DNA of 64,000 bases, taken from NCBI GenBank assembly GCA_900318815.1, contig ONMA01000012.1, forward strand, positions 1 through 64,000. Reading direction: 5' to 3'. The DNA is from an uncultured Prevotellaceae bacterium (GTDB lineage: Bacteria > Bacteroidota > Bacteroidia > Bacteroidales > Bacteroidaceae). The notes beneath the pieces were generated by a model. It was not told the DNA's origin, searched no databases, and was given only the letters and a program-made list of their open reading frames with translations. A program made the translations under genes and the position numbers. This document shows positions 32,065 to 39,333 of the stretch, one piece after another. Positions within the stretch are counted from its first letter, which is position 1, and each line of letters starts with the position of its first letter.

Positions 32065-35000
32065 ATGGAAGTAAAGGAACTATTCGACATTTGCCGACAA
32101 CTGGCTGGAGAAGAGCCGTCGGCCACCGCCACACATAGGATGCACGAACTCCTGGTGCTCTGCTGTAGTGAGGGATGCCGCCGCGAGGGGGGCACCTTCG
32201 GCGGCCTGTTTGCACAGGTGGATTTCCTGTGCAAACGCTATGGTATTGCTAACGAGGAGAAGCGCGAGGTGCAGACCATGCGCCGACACTCCAACAGCTA
32301 CGACCCGGCCAACGACCAGGAATGGACCTACGACCTTCGTGCGCTCGCGCTGCTCGTCTCGGCAGTCTTCGGCGAGAGCGTGCCGGGCGAACTGCGCCGC
32401 CTGCTGCCCTCGCAGTCAAGACCCCGAGAGAAGGGACTCCGCATCAACCGCCGCTACCTGCGCTGCATCGTGCAGTCGTGGGACGAACATGTGGTCCATG
32501 CCACTACCGACGACGGGGAGATGGTCATCGACTATGCCAACCAAAGCGAGGGCAGGGACTTTCGGTATCTGAGGAAGATACTGCGAGAGGGGATGCAGTT
32601 GAACCTGCTGGACTGCTATATGGAAAGTGGTGAGGGGCGAATGGTGACGCCAGGACTGGTGGTGGTGGAGCCTGACTTCCTGCTCGACATCTCGTCGATT
32701 GCGGCCTGCTTCACCAACTACGGCCACCACCCGCTGCTCTACACCGTAAACCGCCTGAAGCCGAAGCCCAACACGCAGGCCGTACTCTTAGGTAACTTTG
32801 CGGGCACGGCACTCGACGAACTGATTCACAGCGGAGCCGATGCCTCGCTGTCGGCCATGCTGAAACGCTCGTTTCGCGAACAAGCCCTGCGCTTCTGCGC
32901 CTGCAACGACTTCGATGCCGAAAAGTTCAAGCGCGACGCGGAGCTGCAGACCAACAACATCCGGCAAGCCGTCGACGTGCTATTCAACACCGATTCTTCA
33001 CTCTTCACTCTTCACTCTTCACTCCAAAACTCTTCACTCCAAAACTCTTCACTCCCAAAAGCCCTCCTGGAGCCATCGTTCGTATGCGAGCAGTTAGGAC
33101 TGCAGGGCCGAGTGGACTTGATGACGAGCGACATGACCCTGCTGGTGGAACAGAAGTCGGGCAAGAACCCCAAGATAGAACACCAAAGCCACGACCAGCA
33201 CGGCATGCAGTTAGAGAGCCACTACGTGCAGCTGTTGCTCTACTACGGCATCCTGCGCCAGAACTTCGGACGGACGAGTCAGACGGTCGACATCCGCTTG
33301 CTCTATTCGCGCTATCCTGCCGCACAGGGGCTGATGAGCGTGAGCTACTACCAGCAGCTTTTCCGCGAGGCCATCCGACTGCGCAACCAGATTGTGGCCA
33401 CAGAGCTGTTGGTGGCTCGCGAAGGCTTCGGGCGCATCCTCCCCCTGCTCACGTCGGCCGTCATCTACAAGGGCATAGCCAAGGACCGCATCTTCCATGA
33501 GTATGTGGAGCCGGAGCTGATGGAGCTGACGGCCCAGCTCGCCGCGCTCACGCCCATAGAGCGGGCCTACTACGAGCGCATGATGACCTTCGTCTACCGC
33601 GAACAAGCCTGTCAGAAGTTGGGCAACGGCGAGACCCGACTGCAGCACAGCGGCGGTGCCACCTGCGACACCTGGCTCATGCCACTCAGCGAGAAACTGG
33701 AAACGGGCAGCATCATCACCAACCTCAGCATCTGCAAGCGCGAGCGGTCTAACCCCTACAGCGGCTACGACCTCATCACGCTCTCCCTCCCCCATTCTTC
33801 ACTCGAAGATTCTTCACTCTTCACTCTTCACTCTTCACTCAACTTCCGCCGTGGCGACATGGTGTTCCTCTATGCCTACAAGGAGCATCCCGACGTTCGC
33901 CAGAGCATTCTCTATAAAGGGTCGATTGAGGAGTTAGGCACCAGTCAGGTGACGGTACTGCTGAACAACGGACAGCAACGCCCCGACCTGCTGCCCATGA
34001 AGGACACGCTCTGGGCTATCGAGCATGCCTCTACCGATGCCTCGGCCTCGGCCCAGATGCGCAGTCTGCACCAGTTCATCTGCGCCAGCCCCGACCGCAA
34101 AGCACTCCTGTTAGGCCAGCGTCCCCCCAGAGCTGCCGCCCTTCACCCGTCGCCCGAAAGTGTGGAAGTAGGCTTCAGACTGTTTCAGGACTACTTCCTC
34201 TTGGTAGGCCCGCCCGGCACCGGCAAGACCTCGATGGCCATGCGCTTCATGGTGGAGGACAGCCTCGGCACGCCCGGTTCACAGCTCCTGCTGATGAGCT
34301 ACACCAACCGGGCCGTCGACGAGATATGCGCCATGCTCGAATCGGCCCACGTCGACTACCTGCGCGTAGGCAGCGAAGCCTCGTGCGACCCGCTGTTCCG
34401 CAGTCGCCTGCTCGAAGCCTCGCTCAGCCACATCGGCAAACTGAGCGAGATGAAGGAGTATATTCAGCAGACGCGCGTCATCGTGGCCACCACCTCTACC
34501 GTGCAGTCGCGCCAGGAGATTCTGCAACTGAAGCACTTCTCTCTCTGCATCGTCGACGAGGCTTCGCAGATACTCGAACCGTCGCTCATCGGCCTGCTGT
34601 CCTCCGACCACATCGACCGCTTCGTACTCATAGGCGACCACAAGCAACTGCCCGCCGTGGTGCAACAGAGCGAGGAGGATGCCCGAGTGGCCGACCAGCA
34701 ACTCATCGACATCTGCATCGACGACTGCCGCCAGTCGCTGTTCGAACGGCTGCTGCGCTGGGAACACCGTTGCGGACGCTCCCAGTTCGTCTATACCCTG
34801 AACCGTCAGGGGCGCATGCACCCCGACGTGGCCCGTTTCCCCTCCACGGCGTTCTATGCCGAGGAACACCTCGACATCGTTCCCTTACCCCATCAGCAGG
34901 CCGACAGCCTGGGCTACGACCTGCCTGCCGAAGACCGCCTCGACTGCATCCTGAAGGAACACCGGGTCGCCTTCTTCGACTGTGATTCTTCACTCTTCAC

Positions 35001-35487
35001 TCTTCACTCTTCACTCCAAGACTCTTCACTCGAAGATTCTTCACTCTTCACTCTTCACTCTTCACTCAACGAGGCTCGCTTGGTGGCTCAGTTGCTGCGT
35101 CGCATCCACCGTTTCTACGGCTCCCGTTTCTCCGCCGCGAAGACCGTGGGAGTCATCGTGCCCTACCGCAACCAGATAGCGATGATTCGTCGGGAGATAG
35201 ACCTTTTAGGCATACCCGAACTGCTCGACATCAGCATCGACACCGTGGAGCGCTATCAGGGCTCGCAGCGCGATGTCATCATCTACAGCTTCACCGTCAC
35301 CCGCCAGTACCAGTTGGACTTCCTCGCCGCCAACACGTTTGTGGAGAACGGCCATCTGATCGACCGCAAACTGAACGTGGCCCTGACCCGTGCCCGATGC
35401 CAGATGCTTATGACAGGCTGCGCCCGTGTGCTCAGTCAGAATCCCCTCTTCCGCCAACTCATCCAACAATATAGGTGCGATCTGTAA
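32065..35487 (+). CDS. Dna2-like PD-(D/E)XK nuclease-superfamily 1 helicase
   Basis: An 1140-residue fusion. The nuclease site is D351 and E362-Q-K364 (GRVDLMT...LLVEQKSGK). The helicase has Walker A GPPGTGKT (715-722), DEASQ and GDHKQLPAVV in the middle, and QGSQRDVIIYSFT and LNVALTRAR at the end, as in Dna2/AAA_11-AAA_12 helicases. It probably acts in DNA end processing or repair. Three in-frame runs of translated heptamer repeat (SSLFTLHSSL) interrupt it. Their boundaries fit variable loops, so the protein may still fold. Confidence 0.9.
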   Translation: MEVKELFDICRQLAGEEPSATATHRMHELLVLCCSEGCRREGGTFGGLFAQVDFLCKRYGIANEEKREVQTMRRHSNSYDPANDQEWTYDLRALALLVSAVFGESVPGELRRLLPSQSRPREKGLRINRRYLRCIVQSWDEHVVHATTDDGEMVIDYANQSEGRDFRYLRKILREGMQLNLLDCYMESGEGRMVTPGLVVVEPDFLLDISSIAACFTNYGHHPLLYTVNRLKPKPNTQAVLLGNFAGTALDELIHSGADASLSAMLKRSFREQALRFCACNDFDAEKFKRDAELQTNNIRQAVDVLFNTDSSLFTLHSSLQNSSLQNSSLPKALLEPSFVCEQLGLQGRVDLMTSDMTLLVEQKSGKNPKIEHQSHDQHGMQLESHYVQLLLYYGILRQNFGRTSQTVDIRLLYSRYPAAQGLMSVSYYQQLFREAIRLRNQIVATELLVAREGFGRILPLLTSAVIYKGIAKDRIFHEYVEPELMELTAQLAALTPIERAYYERMMTFVYREQACQKLGNGETRLQHSGGATCDTWLMPLSEKLETGSIITNLSICKRERSNPYSGYDLITLSLPHSSLEDSSLFTLHSSLNFRRGDMVFLYAYKEHPDVRQSILYKGSIEELGTSQVTVLLNNGQQRPDLLPMKDTLWAIEHASTDASASAQMRSLHQFICASPDRKALLLGQRPPRAAALHPSPESVEVGFRLFQDYFLLVGPPGTGKTSMAMRFMVEDSLGTPGSQLLLMSYTNRAVDEICAMLESAHVDYLRVGSEASCDPLFRSRLLEASLSHIGKLSEMKEYIQQTRVIVATTSTVQSRQEILQLKHFSLCIVDEASQILEPSLIGLLSSDHIDRFVLIGDHKQLPAVVQQSEEDARVADQQLIDICIDDCRQSLFERLLRWEHRCGRSQFVYTLNRQGRMHPDVARFPSTAFYAEEHLDIVPLPHQQADSLGYDLPAEDRLDCILKEHRVAFFDCDSSLFTLHSSLQDSSLEDSSLFTLHSSLNEARLVAQLLRRIHRFYGSRFSAAKTVGVIVPYRNQIAMIRREIDLLGIPELLDISIDTVERYQGSQRDVIIYSFTVTRQYQLDFLAANTFVENGHLIDRKLNVALTRARCQMLMTGCARVLSQNPLFRQLIQQYRCDL
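32995..33055 (+). repeat. In-frame heptamer insertion 1 in helicase
   Basis: TTCACTC units, two of them spaced by CAAAAC, encode SSLFTLHSSLQNSSLQNSSL. Located before the nuclease core. Confidence 0.9.
33794..33840 (+). repeat. In-frame heptamer insertion 2 in helicase
   Basis: The units encode HSSLEDSSLFTLHSSL, just before the FRRGDMVFLYAYKE strand that begins the helicase-associated domain. Confidence 0.9.
34985..35068 (+). repeat. In-frame heptamer insertion 3 in helicase
   Basis: The longest array, encoding two SSLFTLHSSL blocks joined by QDSSLED, between VAFFDC and NEARLVAQLLRRI, the loop before the second RecA-like domain. Confidence 0.9.
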
Positions 35488-35572
35488 GGCACGCCCCAGC
35501 AAATAATCGCCGAAATACCCATTTATATCCATACTTTCCTTCTTTTTCTTCGTTTTATTTCCAAATATTTAC

Positions 35573-35581
35573 TACCTTTGC
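35573..35581 (+). promoter_or_regulatory. -7 promoter element of DUF1703-type ATPase gene
   Basis: TACCTTTGC lies 60 bp before the ATG at 35641. Confidence 0.55.
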
Positions 35582-35640
35582 ACCATCCAAGCAATCGAAT
35601 CGTTCAATAGAAATAGAAACTAAAAGCCAATTTTCCGGCA

Positions 35641-37239
35641 ATGGATATAACAAGGAAATACCCTATAGGAATACAGACGTTCACAGAAATTGTCCGTGGC
35701 GGTTATGTCTATGTGGATAAGACCGACTTAGTATGGCAGTTGGCTCATTATGCCAAGTACGTGTTTCTTAGCCGTCCCCGCAGATTCGGCAAGTCACTCC
35801 TCACAACAACCTTGGGTAGCTATTTCCGAGGGGAGCGTGAACTGTTCGAAGGGCTAAAGATGATGAATCTGGAAAAAGACTGGAAGCGGTATCCCGTCAT
35901 CCATCTGGACCTGAGCATGGCCAAAAACAAAGACACAGCCGAAGAACTGCGGCAAGCCCTTATGTTCATTATGAAGCCTCTGCGCAGCATTTACGGACAC
36001 GACTCGGAGGAGGCGACACCCGGACAGTGTCTCACTGGCCTGATCAGCCGTGCCAGCCGACAGTCTGAAAACGGGCAAGCGGTGGTCGTCATCGACGAGT
36101 ACGACGCACCTCTGCTCGACGTGTTGCATAAAGAGGAACAACTGCCACAATTCCGAAAGGTGATGCAGGAGTTCTATCAGCCGCTCAAAGCCTGCGAAGC
36201 CATGATAAAGTTCTGCTTCATCACCGGCATCACGAAATTCTCGCAGCTCAGCATCTTCTCAACCATCAACAACCTGAAGGACATCACCATGCTGCCGCAG
36301 TTCTCTGCTATTTGCGGCATCACAGAGCATGAGGTGAAGACAGCTCTTGCCGACGACATCAGAAAGATGGCCAGAAAACACGAATGTTCTGAAGAAGAGA
36401 TGTTCGAGCGGCTGAAGTTACGCTACGACGGCTATCACTTCTCCGAGGAGTCGGAAGACATCTACAACCCCTACAGCCTGCTCAACGCTTTCACAGACAA
36501 CAAACTGGCGAACTACTGGTTCGATAGCGGCACCCCAACATTCCTCATCCGTCAGATGCAGCATTTCCGCACCGACATCACGACGCTCGACAGTATGGAG
36601 GTGGCACCGTCGGCATTCGACAAACCTACCGAGGCCATGACAACAGCCTTGCCGCTGCTCTACCAAAGTGGATACCTCACCATTAAGGACTATGACAAAG
36701 AGGCGCAGACTTACACCCTTGCCATACCCAACCAGGAAGTACGTACAGGATATGTAGAGGGCTTGCTGCCGGCATATATCGGTCTCGAGGCGAGCGAAGT
36801 TCAGACAGGATTCGCCTTGAAGTTCTGGAGGGCACTGAAAAAGGGCAATGTGGACCTGGCCATGCGCGAGATGCAAGCCTACATGGCAAGCATACCCTAC
36901 GTGGAAGGCTTCAAGCAAAAACTGAAAGACGTGGCAAACGCAGAGGGATTCTACGAGTACACGATGTATCTCATTCTTTCCTCGTTGAATGTCTATGTAC
37001 GTACTCAGGTGAAATGTGCCGGAGGGCGCACAGACATGGTGGTGTGGATGCCCGATGTCCTCTATGTGTTTGAACTGAAGGTCAACGCAACGGCACATGA
37101 GGCCCTACAGCAAATTGACAACAAAGGATATGCCATCCCTTATCACACAGACGAGCGCCGCGTGGTGAAGGTCGGGGTAAGCATGAACATCAACACGCGC
37201 ACTGTGGACGAATGGGAGATAGCCGAACAGGGTCGTTGA
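35641..37239 (+). CDS. AAA-ATPase-like protein with PD-(D/E)XK C-terminus (DUF1703 type)
   Basis: The family start (YPIGIQTFTEIVRGGYVYVD followed by KTDL) is followed by a P-loop RPRRFGKS (45-52), Walker B VVVIDEYDAPLLD, a helical middle, and a nuclease-like end DMVVWMPDVLYVFELKVN. This family is found in many copies per Bacteroidales genome. Its role is unknown, with defence or selfish behaviour proposed. Length 532 is normal. Confidence 0.9.
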   Translation: MDITRKYPIGIQTFTEIVRGGYVYVDKTDLVWQLAHYAKYVFLSRPRRFGKSLLTTTLGSYFRGERELFEGLKMMNLEKDWKRYPVIHLDLSMAKNKDTAEELRQALMFIMKPLRSIYGHDSEEATPGQCLTGLISRASRQSENGQAVVVIDEYDAPLLDVLHKEEQLPQFRKVMQEFYQPLKACEAMIKFCFITGITKFSQLSIFSTINNLKDITMLPQFSAICGITEHEVKTALADDIRKMARKHECSEEEMFERLKLRYDGYHFSEESEDIYNPYSLLNAFTDNKLANYWFDSGTPTFLIRQMQHFRTDITTLDSMEVAPSAFDKPTEAMTTALPLLYQSGYLTIKDYDKEAQTYTLAIPNQEVRTGYVEGLLPAYIGLEASEVQTGFALKFWRALKKGNVDLAMREMQAYMASIPYVEGFKQKLKDVANAEGFYEYTMYLILSSLNVYVRTQVKCAGGRTDMVVWMPDVLYVFELKVNATAHEALQQIDNKGYAIPYHTDERRVVKVGVSMNINTRTVDEWEIAEQGR

Positions 37240-37678
37240 GAGTGCATGAACATGCAGTTTCCGTTTCGTTTTTTAGGACAAATGAATTTTGCAAAATAGA
37301 ATGGTGAGTGAAAGGCTTCACTTTTTTCACCTTGGCTTATGCGAGATTACATCTTAACGCAACGGACTTCACACCCTGACGAAATATTCATTACACTATG
37401 ATTAATGTGATATCAGGGTGTAATGAATGTTTCGTCAGGGTGTGATGAATGCTCCGACGGGGTGTAACGAATGTTTCGCCGGGGTGTAAGGGGGTATGCG
37501 ACAATGATAACAGCAGTAACCTTCCGAATGCGTATAAAGCTAAGGGGTTGATTCTTAGTTGTTTATGTAAAATCCCCAAAACTCGCGTATTTCCGACCGA
37601 ATCCCCTCTTGCTGATTTCCATTCGATTCTCACGCTTTTTCGACGGATAATTATGCGGTATTTTCATGCAACCAGCAT
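37240..37678. other. Non-coding region with 26-bp hairpin and 24-bp tandem repeats
   Basis: An inverted repeat pairs 37371-37396 with 37418-37443 (ACACCCTGACGAAATATTCA and on, one mismatch). Its right arm continues as three imperfect copies of CGTCAGGGTGTAATGAATGT-like units to about 37490. No gene is visible in this stretch. Confidence 0.7.
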
Positions 37679-37679
37679 A

Positions 37680-37729
37680 AAATCCTTTCCATTTCTTCGT
37701 TTGTTTCGGAGGAAATGTGTAAATTTGCA
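37680..37729 (+). repeat. 50-bp direct repeat with promoter, copy 1
   Basis: Identical at 48 of 50 positions to 38932-38981. It ends in the -7 element TAAATTTGC (37720-37728), 29 bp before the AAA ATPase gene. Confidence 0.9.
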
Positions 37730-37757
37730 TTCTAATGATGATAACTAACGTGGTAAT

Positions 37758-38771
37758 ATGATTAGTAATATTACAATAGGAAACTATAAGTCTGTAATAA
37801 ATGTGAGTCTGCCGCTGGGAAGATTCAATCTCTTGATTGGCGCAAACGGGTGTGGCAAGTCAAACATCCTTGAAGGTATCGCCTTAGGGGCAGCGGCCAG
37901 TTCCGACAAACTGGATTATGAATACTTCGGCAATCGTGGCATCCGTATCGTTGAACCCCGGTTTATGCTGCCTGCGTTTGAAGATGCCGTCACCAACCTA
38001 ATCCAAGTTTGTATAACGGACAAAGAGGGTAACGAAACAGGGCTTGATATTCGTTATGACAAAAATGCCAAACCAGCTCGGTGGGTTAGCGACAATAAGA
38101 CACCCATCTATACGGACTTAAACTCATTCATCATCTATTCCCTCGAAGAGTCAAAACTTCGCAGGGCCGACGACTCAAACCGAATCTATCCTTTGGGGCG
38201 TCATGGTGAAGGCCTCTTTGCCTATCTGAAAGAATTGTCGCAAAGGGATAATGCCGTTGATATCTTCAATGAAATCAAGGAGAACCTGATTATCTTGGAC
38301 TGGTTCGATGACATGCAGATTCCTTCAGGCCAGTTATCGATGGAGTTCAATCTTAAACTTAAAGACAGTTATTTGGCAGAAGCCATCAATACGTTTGACC
38401 AGCGTAGCACTAATGAGGGATTCCTGTATCTCTTGTTCTATCTCACTCTGATTATTTCCGACGAGACTCCAACGTTTTTTGCTATTGAGAACATCGATAC
38501 GGCATTCAATCCCAAACTTTGCCGCGAAGTAATCAAGCGACTTGTAGAACTGGCGAGAAAGCACGACAAGCAAATCATCGCCACGACCCACAACGCAGCA
38601 GTTCTTGACGGTATGAACATCTTTGAAGATGATGTCCGACTGCATGTGGTCCGTCGTTCTATTGACGGATATACCAAATCAAACAGAGTGACTCTGAAAG
38701 GTGAAATGTCGATGCCTCTTTCGGAGGCATGGGTAAAAGGCTTGATAGGTGGCCTTCCTGATAACTTCTAA
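37758..38771 (+). CDS. SMC/ABC-like AAA ATPase (AAA_21 type)
   Basis: A single-gene ATPase of 337 residues. The N-terminus ISNITIGNYKSVINVSLPLG with P-loop GANGCGKSN is typical of SMC/RecF-like AAA_21 proteins, and the late FFAIENIDTAFNP plus IIATTHNAAVLDG give Walker B and the H-loop. Such ATPases often act with a nuclease or TOPRIM partner in phage defence. Here the next frame is only 32 codons, so the partner may be lost. The gene lies between two 50-bp direct repeats. Confidence 0.8.
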   Translation: MISNITIGNYKSVINVSLPLGRFNLLIGANGCGKSNILEGIALGAAASSDKLDYEYFGNRGIRIVEPRFMLPAFEDAVTNLIQVCITDKEGNETGLDIRYDKNAKPARWVSDNKTPIYTDLNSFIIYSLEESKLRRADDSNRIYPLGRHGEGLFAYLKELSQRDNAVDIFNEIKENLIILDWFDDMQIPSGQLSMEFNLKLKDSYLAEAINTFDQRSTNEGFLYLLFYLTLIISDETPTFFAIENIDTAFNPKLCREVIKRLVELARKHDKQIIATTHNAAVLDGMNIFEDDVRLHVVRRSIDGYTKSNRVTLKGEMSMPLSEAWVKGLIGGLPDNF

Positions 38772-38783
38772 CCTATTACTGCT

Positions 38784-38882
38784 ATGGCTTCAATTACAAA
38801 CACCTCTCAACACAACTATGGTTTCAAAAAGTTCGTAGAACAGATGGATGCCATTAAAGACAAAGATGCAGGAATAGAATGA
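38784..38882 (+). pseudogene. Possible 32-aa remnant after AAA ATPase
   Basis: ATG at 38784 reads MASITNTSQHNYGFKKFVEQ to a TGA at 38880. It begins 12 bp after the ATPase stop, in the position of a partner gene, and ends just before the second direct repeat. It may be the stump of a deleted gene or a real short gene. Confidence 0.35.
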
Positions 38883-38931
38883 GCGTAAGACATATTTCCT
38901 GTTTTCTGCCTCAATTATAGCAAAAAGTATT

Positions 38932-38981
38932 AAATCCTTTCCTTTTCTTCGTTTGTTTCGGAGGAAATGTGTAACTTTGCA
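38932..38981 (+). repeat. 50-bp direct repeat with promoter, copy 2
   Basis: It matches 37680-37729 at 48 of 50 positions and ends in TAACTTTGC (38972-38980). This is the only good -7 element found upstream of the BREX operon. Confidence 0.9.
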
Positions 38982-39245
38982 CCTGCGTTGCAGCAAATGC
39001 CTGAATGATGGCAGGACTATCGCAAGGGCAGAAGACCAAACTCCGAAGGGAGCAAGGATTGCGATGCAGGATTTTCGCGGGTAATAAAATCAGTATCGAA
39101 GATTCTGATGAGGTTTGTACTCAAATAGTCGCCAACTAAGTGAACACTGCGACCTCATGGGATTGGGATACGCCTATATAGGCGTACCCTTTCCTTGTAT
39201 ATCGTAGTGAGGCCTGTTTGGCGACGGCTGGAGTACAAGTATGCA
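38982..39245 (+). ncRNA. Candidate structured RNA / leader of the BREX operon
   Basis: Directly after a -7 element, with no coding sense. Helices seen: CCTGC 38982-38986 with GCAGG 39066-39070; TGCC/GGCA 38998-39013; ATCGCAA 39019-39025 with TTGCGAT 39059-39065; CTCC-gaag-GGAG 39041-39052; ATCAG-t-ATC-gaa-GAT-t-CTGAT 39089-39109. A long rod follows: TTGTACTC 39115-39122 with GAGTACAA 39231-39238, GTCGCCAA 39128-39135 with TTGGCGAC 39218-39225, CCTCA with TGAGG, capped by the perfect palindrome TACGCCTATATAGGCGTA (39169-39186). It could be an independent small RNA or the 5' leader of brxP. No known RNA family recognised. Confidence 0.65.
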
Positions 39246-39333
39246 AGGGGTGAGGGTGCGCTTTTCTCTTTTCTCTACATAAGACCTCATTTACTCGGTT
39301 AGTTAATGCAGATATTGGAAAGTAAATGGAGTT

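Noticed and set aside
38982..39245. Retron msr-msd, tmRNA or group II intron
   Set aside because: No reverse transcriptase is nearby, no tRNA-like ends are seen, and no domain V-like hairpin is present. It is left as an unassigned structured RNA.
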